Shown here: positions 8,688 to 16,603 of the stretch, one piece after another | Layout of the letters: each line of letters starts with the position of its first letter | Position numbering within the stretch: position 1 is the stretch's first letter | Source: Pseudomonas mandelii | GTDB taxonomy: Bacteria; Pseudomonadota; Gammaproteobacteria; Pseudomonadales; Pseudomonadaceae | Direction: 5' to 3' | DNA length: 64,000 nt | NCBI RefSeq assembly: GCF_024138395.1 | Contig: NZ_JAMYDU010000020.1 | Location: forward strand, 1-64,000 | Notes under the pieces: generated by a model | Seen by the model: only the letters and a program-made list of their open reading frames with translations | Databases searched by the model: none | Told to the model about the DNA's origin: nothing | Made by a program: the position numbers and the translations under genes

Positions 8688-9668
8688 TCAGTCTTGAGTC
8701 AGGTAGCGCGCCAGCTCACCCTGTCGCTCACACCCCACCAGCAGCCACAACAGAATTCTTGCCTTGCGCGGGCAGACAAATCCCGCCATCAGAGCACCCC
8801 TGCGAGTCAAATCCATCTCGCCGCCGGTAAATCCGTACGTCGCCTGGGCAGTCGATCCGGAACCCGTTCGCGTCGCCACAATGACGGGAATCTGCCAGGC
8901 GATGGTTTCCATGACATCGGCCCAGCTCTCGGAAACATGCCCGGCACCGAAACCGGCAATCACCAGCCCGTCATAACCCAGTCCGAGAATGTTTTCGAGG
9001 ATCGAACAATCAGCTGATAGCGAGGCTTCCAGCAGCGCGATTTTCTGCGACGTCTGCTGGGGCAAGGGCAAGACGTTGCGTAGAGAGGGCGGACGCAGAT
9101 AGCGCACGCTGCTTTCCACCAGCAAGCCAGCGGGACCGACGATGGGCGATGAAAACGCCTGCAATGCCAGCGAATCGGTTTTGCGCACAGCGCTCGCCGA
9201 ATGGATCTGACCATTCATCACCACCTGTACGCCGCGCCCGCGACTGTGTGTCGCCAGGGCGACCCGACAGGCATCCAGAAGGTTCGCGGGGCCCTCGGCG
9301 CCCGGTTCCGATGCCGAGCGCATAGCGCCGGTCAGGACCAGTGGTTCGTCGCGATCCCATAAATAATCCAGAAATGCGGCGCTTTCTTCCAGCGTGTCGG
9401 TGCCCTGAGTGATCACCACGCCTGCAGCGCCTTGTCCGATCTGGAAGTTGGCCCAGGACAGAACGCTCAACAGGAACTCGAAATCCAGGGAGGCGCTTGG
9501 CATCAACCCGAGCGTTTCGACGCTGATGTGCGCCAGCGTTTCAAGCGCCGGCACCGAACTCAGCAGGGCTTCGCCGCTGACAGTCGGAACAATCCCTTCG
9601 CCAGTATTTTCCGATTGCATGCTCACAGTCCCGCCAAGCGCTGCAATGGAAAGTTTGGGCAGGTCCAT
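8688..9668 (-). CDS. L-asparaginase / glutaminase-asparaginase family amidohydrolase
   Basis: 326 residues. AALGGTVSM (Thr14) and ITQGTDTLEE (Thr90-Asp91) are the two conserved threonine regions of the asparaginase family; MTGAMR-like LTGAMRSASEPGAEGPAN is the third signature. No signal peptide, so probably cytoplasmic. The family hydrolyses asparagine and sometimes glutamine to the acid plus ammonia. GAGGT precedes the ATG. It is the last gene of a minus-strand run with the membrane protein and amidase, 66 bp after the former; a short hairpin (TCCCGGATT-C-AATCCGGGA) sits in that gap without a U-run. In this context its substrate may be another amide. Confidence 0.88.
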   Translation of the reverse strand: MDLPKLSIAALGGTVSMQSENTGEGIVPTVSGEALLSSVPALETLAHISVETLGLMPSASLDFEFLLSVLSWANFQIGQGAAGVVITQGTDTLEESAAFLDYLWDRDEPLVLTGAMRSASEPGAEGPANLLDACRVALATHSRGRGVQVVMNGQIHSASAVRKTDSLALQAFSSPIVGPAGLLVESSVRYLRPPSLRNVLPLPQQTSQKIALLEASLSADCSILENILGLGYDGLVIAGFGAGHVSESWADVMETIAWQIPVIVATRTGSGSTAQATYGFTGGEMDLTRRGALMAGFVCPRKARILLWLLVGCERQGELARYLTQD

Positions 9669-9734
9669 TTAATACCTCGCAGTGATGAGCCGCTCCCGGA
9701 TTCAATCCGGGAATGGCCAAAGGTGGTTACGCTG

Positions 9735-10943
9735 TCAGTGGCTGATTAGCCAACCTACAAACGGCACGATCATCAGCGTACTGATGGCCATGGACAGGAC
9801 ATTGCCGATGAAGCCATGCATATAACCCGGTACCCGCTGCGCCAGCATGCATGCCAGGGGCGGCGCAATCAGCGCGCCAAGCAGTGCGCTTGAGGCGATG
9901 ACCTGCCAACTGCCGCCGTAGGTCAGAACTGCCGCCGGTACGACTGACACCAGTGGCACATAAGTCGGATACCAGCCGCGTGATATCCATTGTTGCCGCC
10001 AGATCACGATCCCCAATGCCGACGTCAGTGCCTGCGCGGCGAGCAGTTGCGGCAGCAAGCCGGTCCCATAGACGGGGCTCATCGGATTCAACGTGAACGC
10101 GAGCAAGGCGCCCGCTATCAGGCCGAGGCTGGCCCATTCATTGCCGAAGAAGGGCGCTTCGGAAAAATCCGCCAACACCCGGCGCAAGCTCCAGAACACC
10201 CCGTAATCGGGCGTTTTGATGAGGGCAGGATCAGGCGCAATGTCGGATGGCTGCTCGGGTGCGGCGGACTTCACCAGCCTCGGCATCCACCGGCAGAGCA
10301 GAAAGGCACCGACACTCGCCGCCGCCATACCTGAGACGTTGCCGATCACCACAGGCAATCCAAGAGGATTGCAGACGTAGTTGACGATCAGCAAACACAT
10401 CGGCGTGACAAACAGCACACCCATGATTGCGCCATTGATTGCCACCTTCCAGCCGCCCCCAAACATCAGCACCATCGCCGCCGGCAGCGAGACGAAGGCG
10501 GCAAAGGTCGGTTGCCAACTGGTGGCCGTGACCGTCCAGCCCCACAGCAAGTTGCTGAGTAAAAGCCCAAGCAACGAGCTTGTGACCAGCCACGGCCATA
10601 ACCCGCTGCCGTAGCAAATGGCAAAGCCTTGCCAGGCTTTGCCCGTTCGATTCGCCCAGTAGGCCAGGTAGGCGCCGGCAAGCAGCCCGATCGAGGCGAA
10701 CTCATGTTTGTAGAACGCCACCTCGCTGATGTCGCCCAACACCCAGCGTAACCAGGCGCTGGGCTCCGGGAGGCTCGAAAGCAGGTGACTGTAGTCTGGC
10801 CAATGAGCTGACCAGAACGAGCGGTTGGTAAATGACAGCCATATGATCAGCAGGGACGTGCCGAGCATCAACCCGATAATCGCGCTATCGAGCGGCGAGC
10901 GGGCGGCCACGTGGTTCAGTGGTTTCTGGTTTGGGGTGTCCAT
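9735..10943 (-). CDS. Polytopic membrane protein with internal duplication, unknown family
   Basis: 402 residues with many hydrophobic segments. I do not recognise the family. Residues about 64-218 and 251-397 are homologous halves: RWVLGDISEVAFYKHEFAS / RRVLADFSEAPFFGNEWAS, then IGLLAGAYLA / LGLIAGALLA, YGSGLWP / YGTGLLP, PAAMVLMFGGGWKV / PAAVLTYGGSWQV, and IGNVSGMA / IGNVLSMA. They are joined by a hydrophilic, proline-rich linker (about 222-248) and preceded by one extra helix (about 20-38). Such two-repeat architecture is usual for transporters and channels. It starts 15 bp after the amidase stop and is very likely cotranscribed, which suggests uptake or efflux of that pathway's substrate or product. 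Confidence 0.75.
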   Translation of the reverse strand: MDTPNQKPLNHVAARSPLDSAIIGLMLGTSLLIIWLSFTNRSFWSAHWPDYSHLLSSLPEPSAWLRWVLGDISEVAFYKHEFASIGLLAGAYLAYWANRTGKAWQGFAICYGSGLWPWLVTSSLLGLLLSNLLWGWTVTATSWQPTFAAFVSLPAAMVLMFGGGWKVAINGAIMGVLFVTPMCLLIVNYVCNPLGLPVVIGNVSGMAAASVGAFLLCRWMPRLVKSAAPEQPSDIAPDPALIKTPDYGVFWSLRRVLADFSEAPFFGNEWASLGLIAGALLAFTLNPMSPVYGTGLLPQLLAAQALTSALGIVIWRQQWISRGWYPTYVPLVSVVPAAVLTYGGSWQVIASSALLGALIAPPLACMLAQRVPGYMHGFIGNVLSMAISTLMIVPFVGWLISH

Positions 10944-10958
10944 CCGTCATGCCCCCTG

Positions 10959-11846
10959 TCAGCGCGGCAGGCAAGGGTGCTGGTGATAACCCAGCATCTG
11001 ATCGTAAAGATCGGACCGGCGATCACGGTGCAGGTCGTTCAGGCTGTTCCAGATGGGGGCGCTGCGAGAGCTGGTCAGATCGATATCGGCGAACAGAATT
11101 TCCTGCTTGTCTGCCGACGCCACCTTGCCGATCGGCCAACCGTTGGTGCCGGCAATCAGCGAGCAGCCGAGGTAGCGCGCACCGCGTTCTTCGCCGATTC
11201 GACTGGCGGCGGCGATAAACACATTGTTGACATGCGCGGCGGTCATGGTCAGGTAGGAGGCCATGCATTTTCCCGCATCATCGAACAGCGGCGGTGGCGT
11301 CCAGACCCAGTTGTTCAGGCTGCAGATAATGTCCGCGCCTTGCTGGCTGAGAATGCGCGGCACTTCCGGGAACCAGATGTCCCAGCAGATCAACAGGCCG
11401 ATTCGGCCGATGGGCGTGTCGAACACCGGGAAGCCCAAATCGCCCGGCGTGAACCAGAGTTTTTCCAGGTTCCACAGATGGGCTTTGCGGTACTTGCCGA
11501 TGAAGCCGTCGGGTCCGACCAGTACGCCGGTGTTGAACAAACGCATGCCATCGCGCTCGGTCAAACCGGCCACAAGGTACACCCGGTGCTCGCGGGCGAA
11601 CGCCATCCACGCCTGCACACTCGGACCCTCGGGAACCCGTTCCGAATGGTCGAATGCATCCTGGCGGTTGCTGAAGAAGTATCCGCTACTCGACAGCTCA
11701 GGCAGGACGATGAGATTCGCCCCGCCGTTGGCCGCCTCTCGAGCCAGATCCAGGCTCTGACGCAGATTGACGTCACGGTTATCCATGCCGACTTGTGGAT
11801 CGAATTGCACGACTGCTACACGAACAGGGCTGATGGGCTCGCTCAT
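10959..11846 (-). CDS. Nitrilase-superfamily amidase (carbon-nitrogen hydrolase)
   Basis: 295 residues from ATG 11846, which has AGAGG nine bases upstream; an in-frame ATG 17 codons earlier lacks this. The catalytic triad is visible: Glu50 (LIVLPELSSSGY), Lys121 (GKYRKAHLW) and Cys154 (LLICWDIWFPE). These enzymes hydrolyse linear amides or nitriles to acids and ammonia. It lies 165 bp downstream of an L-amino-acid 2-monooxygenase-like gene. In Pseudomonas lysine catabolism the monooxygenase DavB makes an amide that a nitrilase-family amidase, DavA, hydrolyses, so a similar division of labour is inferred here. Substrate unknown. Confidence 0.87.
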   Translation of the reverse strand: MSEPISPVRVAVVQFDPQVGMDNRDVNLRQSLDLAREAANGGANLIVLPELSSSGYFFSNRQDAFDHSERVPEGPSVQAWMAFAREHRVYLVAGLTERDGMRLFNTGVLVGPDGFIGKYRKAHLWNLEKLWFTPGDLGFPVFDTPIGRIGLLICWDIWFPEVPRILSQQGADIICSLNNWVWTPPPLFDDAGKCMASYLTMTAAHVNNVFIAAASRIGEERGARYLGCSLIAGTNGWPIGKVASADKQEILFADIDLTSSRSAPIWNSLNDLHRDRRSDLYDQMLGYHQHPCLPR

Positions 11847-12011
11847 TTCGGATGACCTCTTTTTATTGTTTTTCACGCGGTTTAACTGCGTGTTCATAAG
11901 AGGCGAAACGGGGGCAGCAAGTAAGTCAGCCGATTCCGTGACGGCTGTAGGCCATCTCCCAAGATGTATTGACGCAGGTCGACGCTTGAGCGAAAGCCGA
12001 GGTCATGCGCG

Positions 12012-13961
12012 TCAAGTAGCGACGTTGTAGTGCGGGTAGTCACTCATCGAAAAACCGCCGTTGAACGTCGCGGCGGTTTTGTTGCAGATATGGATAACCG
12101 CGTCGACGGCGCCCCTGAAGCAGGGTTCGGTCCAGCCGGCGTCGACAGAGAAAGATTCACCTGACAGGTACAGGCCAGAAACATGCGCATAGTCGCGGTT
12201 GTATTTCATCAGGCTGACGGCGTCGTAATAGGCACCGGGGCGGTACAACTTGGCACAGCCCAAGGCATTTTTATCCGTCATCCAGCGCTGCACTACGGCT
12301 TGCTCGATACCGATGTACGGCGTAATTTTCTGCTGAATATTGCTCGAATTCATGAGAATCCGATCCAGTTCTTTTGCGCATTTTTTGACAAGTTCTGTAT
12401 CGGTAAAGCACGCCAACTTGGTCGCGTCATCCTCCCAGGTGTAACTGAGCAGAATGCAGTCGTAGCTGTAATTGTCGTTGTAGCGATAGGTGTAAACGTC
12501 ATGGATGAAACTGTCCGTGACGATGACCTGAGGAATGTTGCTGTTGCCGGACAGAAAAGTTTTTTTCAATGGCGCGAACACCTTGCAGCTGGTTTCCCAG
12601 TGCGCCGTTTTATAGGCATTGATCGTCTCGAATGGCAGCATTTGCGGGGTGAAATTCTCCAATTTGATTCGCGTTTCAATCAGCCAGGAGGGAAGGGTGA
12701 GGATGACGGAATCATAGTCATCGAAGTGCTCCTGGGTGTGTTCCGGTTGGCTGTGTTTCCAGTTGAAATACACACGGGTTTTCTGGTTGGCGAGTTTCCT
12801 GAGTTTGGTGACGGACGAATCCGTAAACAGACCGTTGGTTCTGTCCAGGCAGTGTTCGTAGAAGGACTGGGCCGTTTCCTTGGGCTTCATGAACAGCAGG
12901 CATTCGTTGAGCGCGGCCAGGCCGATGTAGCGGGGCTGATCGAAAGAAAGTCCGGTCGAGTCAAAGACCGCCTTGCTGTGCAGGTGGGGTGAATCGGCCA
13001 AAGGATCGCCTTGTGAGTCAACCCGTCCCTGAATCAGCTGTAGCTGACTGCTGAATCCAAAAATGGCAGTGCGTAACGGGTAAAGGGAGCAAACGTCATA
13101 AAACGCTCCCCAACTGCCATCGCCTATGCCGATGGCGTAGAAAATCGCTGACTCCTGTGCGGTCATGCCCATGCCGCCGAAGTCGCCAGGAGCGTGTTTG
13201 TCCCACGCCTCGATGGCGGCCATGCTGACCAGGTCGCGAAACGAAACGCTGTGGTATTTTTCGACGATAGCCGCCCACATGGCTTCCCACGACTCGCTCG
13301 CATAAACCTCGGCAACGTGCCGGGTCATGCGGTCGGCAAAGGTTTTCCATTTGGCGTAAACCGCTTGCAGCTTCTCGCCGGGCGGTGGGGTTTCGCCGTC
13401 CGGGTTGTTCCAGATCAGCATCTGCGGGCGCGATTCCCCGCCCAGGCTACCTTCTCGCAAATAGATGCCGGTTGATTTGACCCATTGGCTTCCAGGGTTG
13501 GCGAATTCGCAAAACGCCAGATCGAACGTATTGGCGTAGTAGGCCATCAGCGACCGGCCCTCGATCGGCGATTCATCCGCGCGATTGAAAAAGGGCATGC
13601 GCATGGCGCCCATTTCAAACGGCGTATGGCTCGCGCTCGACTGTCGGCTTCCGGGTACGGTCAGGTGCCGGCCGCCGATGCGCGTTGATTGTTCGATCAG
13701 GGTGATGTGGGTGAATCCGCAGCGATGCAGTTCTCTGGCGGCAGTGAGGCCCGTCACGCCGGCACCGATGATGCAGATTCTGTGCTGCGGGTCAGTGGCC
13801 CTGGCGATGCCGTTTTCCTGTTCGACCAACGCGCGATAGTCGAAGCATAAATCGGGCGGATTGGGGAAACGGCCCGACCATTTGTTGCCCACCGAGCGTT
13901 TTTTTCGAGCGGCGTCTTTGGCAACGTGGGCGGGGTAGTTGTAGCTGGAGCCGATGGTCAT
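12012..13961 (-). CDS. FAD-dependent L-amino-acid 2-monooxygenase/oxidase-like enzyme (IaaM/DavB/phenylalanine oxidase group)
   Basis: 649 residues. RICIIGAGVTGL (61-72) with acidic LIEQ and RIGGRHL (94-100) form the FAD dinucleotide-binding fold; EMGAMRMP (116-123) and LLSYTWEDDA (504-513) are hallmarks shared with tryptophan 2-monooxygenase, lysine 2-monooxygenase and Pseudomonas phenylalanine oxidase. The C-terminal LYLSGESF-x-VDAGWTEP closes the FAD site. Such enzymes convert an L-amino acid by oxidative decarboxylation to an amide, or by deamination to a keto acid. The roughly 60-residue N-terminal extension before the FAD fold is basic and could be a pro-region as in phenylalanine oxidase. 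Good ribosome site (AGGGA). Parts of the gene (about 12300-12900) look more AT-rich than the neighbours by eye. Confidence 0.82.
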   Translation of the reverse strand: MTIGSSYNYPAHVAKDAARKKRSVGNKWSGRFPNPPDLCFDYRALVEQENGIARATDPQHRICIIGAGVTGLTAARELHRCGFTHITLIEQSTRIGGRHLTVPGSRQSSASHTPFEMGAMRMPFFNRADESPIEGRSLMAYYANTFDLAFCEFANPGSQWVKSTGIYLREGSLGGESRPQMLIWNNPDGETPPPGEKLQAVYAKWKTFADRMTRHVAEVYASESWEAMWAAIVEKYHSVSFRDLVSMAAIEAWDKHAPGDFGGMGMTAQESAIFYAIGIGDGSWGAFYDVCSLYPLRTAIFGFSSQLQLIQGRVDSQGDPLADSPHLHSKAVFDSTGLSFDQPRYIGLAALNECLLFMKPKETAQSFYEHCLDRTNGLFTDSSVTKLRKLANQKTRVYFNWKHSQPEHTQEHFDDYDSVILTLPSWLIETRIKLENFTPQMLPFETINAYKTAHWETSCKVFAPLKKTFLSGNSNIPQVIVTDSFIHDVYTYRYNDNYSYDCILLSYTWEDDATKLACFTDTELVKKCAKELDRILMNSSNIQQKITPYIGIEQAVVQRWMTDKNALGCAKLYRPGAYYDAVSLMKYNRDYAHVSGLYLSGESFSVDAGWTEPCFRGAVDAVIHICNKTAATFNGGFSMSDYPHYNVAT

Positions 13962-14108
13962 GGTTGATCTTCCCTGATGGTGTTGGCAGGGAAAGATGTT
14001 GAAGACTGCAGCGATCAGCGCCTAGCCGCAAAACGGGGCGGGGCGGGGCTCTCAATTCGTTTTTTGCCGTGGGAAAAAGCCCTGTATTAAATGGAGGGCG
14101 CACGACCC

Positions 14109-14198
14109 CGTGGGACCGAGCCTGCTCGCGATTGCGGTGTGTCAGTCACATCAATGTTTAATGTGATACCGCTATCGCGAGCAGGCTCGCTCCCACAT
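14109..14198. repeat. REP pair
   Basis: GAGCCTGCTCGCGATTGC at the left and GCGAGCAGGCTCGCTCCCAC at the right, inverted, between the GlxA-type regulator and the flavoenzyme gene. The left copy is degenerate (GTGGGACCGAG). Confidence 0.8.
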
Positions 14199-14221
14199 GG
14201 GATGTGTGTTGGATTTGAGTA

Positions 14222-15217
14222 TCACGCCGCCTGCTGAAACTGCTGCCGATACTGGTTCGGCGACAACTCCGTATGCTGCCGGAACAGCCGGGCGAAGAAG
14301 CTCGCGTCGTCGTAACCAACTTCATAGCTGATGGTCTTGATGCTCTTGCGGCTGCCGGACAACAAGCCCTTGGCGGTTTCGATGCGTAGTCGCTGCAGGT
14401 AATGCAGCGGTTTGTCGCCGGTGGCGGTCTGGAAGCGGCGCATGAAGTTGCGGATGCTCATGCCGTGCTCGCGGGCCACGTCTTCGAAGCGGAACTTGTC
14501 GGCGAAGTGTTCTTCGAGCCAATGCTGGATCTGCAGGATGATCACGTCCTGATGCAGTTTCTGCCCGCCGAAACCGATCCGCCCCGGGGCATAGCTGCGC
14601 TGCACTTCGTAAAGAATGTCGCGGGCCACGGCCTGGGCCACGTTGGCGCCGCAAAAACGCTCGATCAGGTAAATGTAGAGGTCACAGGCCGAGGTGGTGC
14701 CGCCGGCGCAATACAGGTTGTCGGCGTCGGTCAGGTGTTTGTCCTGATTGAGCTGGACCTGCGGGAAGCGCTCGGCAAACGCATTGAAGAAACGCCAGTA
14801 GGTCGTCGCTTCCTTGCCATCGAGCAGCCCGGCCTCGGCCAGCCAGAACACGCCGGTGGCCTCGCCACACAACACGGCACCGCGTGCATGCTGCTGACGC
14901 AGCCACGGCAGGACCTGTGGATAACGTTTGCAGAGCGTGTCGAAATCGTCCCAGAAGGCGGGAAGGATGATGACGTCGGCGTTTTCCAGGCCACCGTCCA
15001 CTGGCATGATCACATCGCTGAAGCTGTTCACCGGTTTGCCGTCGGGGCTGACCAGCCGGGTTTCAAACGCCGGTGTCAGGCCGTGGCCCAGTTGTTTGCC
15101 ATAGCGCAGGCTGGCCAGATGGAAGAAATCCTTGGCCTGCATGAGGGTGGAAGCGAAAACCCGGTCGATAGCCAGGATGCTGACGCGCCGCAAGGGCGTG
15201 GAGACTTGGTTAGACAT
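14222..15217 (-). CDS. GlxA-family AraC-type transcriptional regulator
   Basis: 331 residues. The N-terminal about 190 residues form a DJ-1/PfpI (class I amidotransferase-like) sensor domain (ADVIILPAFWDDF, GAVLCGEATGVFWLAEAGLL); the C-terminal about 100 are an AraC double helix-turn-helix (EDVAREHGMSIRNFMRRF, ISYEVGYDDASFFARLFRQ, SPNQYRQQF). Members activate genes for amino-acid derivatives, choline and similar nitrogen compounds. It lies immediately upstream of, and on the same strand as, the monooxygenase/amidase run and is its most plausible regulator; it is also divergent from the acyl-CoA dehydrogenase gene. Confidence 0.9.
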   Translation of the reverse strand: MSNQVSTPLRRVSILAIDRVFASTLMQAKDFFHLASLRYGKQLGHGLTPAFETRLVSPDGKPVNSFSDVIMPVDGGLENADVIILPAFWDDFDTLCKRYPQVLPWLRQQHARGAVLCGEATGVFWLAEAGLLDGKEATTYWRFFNAFAERFPQVQLNQDKHLTDADNLYCAGGTTSACDLYIYLIERFCGANVAQAVARDILYEVQRSYAPGRIGFGGQKLHQDVIILQIQHWLEEHFADKFRFEDVAREHGMSIRNFMRRFQTATGDKPLHYLQRLRIETAKGLLSGSRKSIKTISYEVGYDDASFFARLFRQHTELSPNQYRQQFQQAA

Positions 15218-15362
15218 AATTCAACTTTATTCTTATAGGGGAAAGTGGTCACCAGACGGCTGGATCGTCTTATTTTTTGTCGGATGTGTCCAGTGTCCTG
15301 TATCGGATGCGAGGCTTAGTCTCTAGAGGTCAATTCCGGCTAACAATAACCACAGGTGCCGC

Positions 15363-16499
15363 ATGATCCCCAGAACGTTGTTCAGCTCCGAGCACGAACT
15401 TTTTCGCGACAGCGTGCGAATGTTCCTCGAAAAAGAGGCCGTGCCGTTCCATGGGCAATGGGAAAAACAAGGCTATATCGACCGCAAACTCTGGAACAAG
15501 GCGGGGGAGGCGGGGATGCTCTGTTCGCATCTGCCGGAAGAATACGGCGGGCTGGGGGCAGACTTTCTCTACAGTGCGGTGGTGATCGAAGAGGTTGGTC
15601 GTCTGGGTCTGACCGGCATCGGTTTTTCTCTTCATTCGGACATTGTGGCGCCTTACATCCTGCATTACGGCAGTGAAGCGCTGAAACACAAATACCTGCC
15701 CAAACTGGTGTCTGGCGAGATGGTCACCGCGATTGCCATGACCGAGCCGGGTGCCGGTTCCGATCTGCAAGGGGTGAAAACCACCGCCGTGCTGGAGGGC
15801 GACGAATACGTGATCAACGGTTCGAAGACCTTCATCACCAATGGTTTTCTGGCTGACCTGGTGATCGTCGTGGCCAAGACCGATCCGAAGGCAGGGGCGA
15901 AGGGTACCAGCCTGTTTCTGGTGGAGGCCAATACGCCGGGCTTCGCCAAGGGCAAGCGTCTGGAAAAGGTTGGCATGAAGGCTCAGGACACCTCGGAGCT
16001 GTTCTTCCAGGACGTGCGGGTGCCAAAGGAAAACCTGCTGGGCCAGGCCGGAATGGGCTTCGCTTACCTGATGCAGGAATTGCCGCAGGAGCGTCTGACA
16101 GTTGCGGTGGGCGGCTTGGCGTCAGCCGAAGCGGCATTGCAATGGACGCTGGATTACACCCGTGAGCGCAAGGCTTTCGGCAAGGCCATCGCCGACTTTC
16201 AGAACACTCGCTTCAAGCTCGCTGAAATGGCGACCGAAATCCAGATCGGCCGGGTTTTCGTCGATCGCTGCCTGGAACTGCACCTGCAAGGCAAGCTCGA
16301 CGTGCCGACGGCGGCAATGGCCAAGTACTGGGGCACCGACCTGCAATGCAAGGTGCTCGATGAGTGCGTGCAGTTGCATGGCGGTTACGGGTTCATGTGG
16401 GAATACCCGATCGCCCGGGCATGGGCGGATGCGCGGGTGCAGCGGATCTATGCCGGGACCAATGAAATCATGAAGGAGATTATTGCGCGGTCGCTGTAA
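15363..16499 (+). CDS. Acyl-CoA dehydrogenase, long-chain (LCAD) type
   Basis: 378 residues. TEPGAGSDLQGV and NGSKTFITNG are FAD/acyl-CoA signatures; QLHGGYGFMWEYPIARA and IYAGTNEIMKEIIAR are close to the mitochondrial long-chain enzyme. The usual medium-chain catalytic position (Glu of YEGT) is Ala here, while ELPQERL carries Glu243 in the position used as base by LCAD and isovaleryl-CoA dehydrogenase. Predicted to dehydrogenate long or branched acyl-CoA with electron transfer flavoprotein as acceptor. Divergent from the GlxA-type regulator with a 145-bp gap that may hold a shared control region. Confidence 0.9.
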   Translation: MIPRTLFSSEHELFRDSVRMFLEKEAVPFHGQWEKQGYIDRKLWNKAGEAGMLCSHLPEEYGGLGADFLYSAVVIEEVGRLGLTGIGFSLHSDIVAPYILHYGSEALKHKYLPKLVSGEMVTAIAMTEPGAGSDLQGVKTTAVLEGDEYVINGSKTFITNGFLADLVIVVAKTDPKAGAKGTSLFLVEANTPGFAKGKRLEKVGMKAQDTSELFFQDVRVPKENLLGQAGMGFAYLMQELPQERLTVAVGGLASAEAALQWTLDYTRERKAFGKAIADFQNTRFKLAEMATEIQIGRVFVDRCLELHLQGKLDVPTAAMAKYWGTDLQCKVLDECVQLHGGYGFMWEYPIARAWADARVQRIYAGTNEIMKEIIARSL

Positions 16500-16520
16500 T
16501 TTGCAGCGACTGGGCGGACG

Positions 16521-16590
16521 CCATCGCGGGCAAGCCACGCTCCCACAGGTTTGTGATTTCCCTGTGAGAGCGTGGCTTGCCCGCGATTGG
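16521..16590. repeat. REP pair
   Basis: CCATCGCGGGCAAGCCACGC and inverted GCGTGGCTTGCCCGCGATTG with a short 20-bp centre, in a convergent gap where a terminator would be expected. Confidence 0.85.
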
Positions 16591-16603
16591 GCCTATGAAT
16601 CAA

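Noticed and set aside
9697..9715. Hairpin TCCCGGATT-C-AATCCGGGA as a terminator between the membrane protein and asparaginase genes
   Set aside because: No U-run follows on the minus strand, so I do not call it a terminator.
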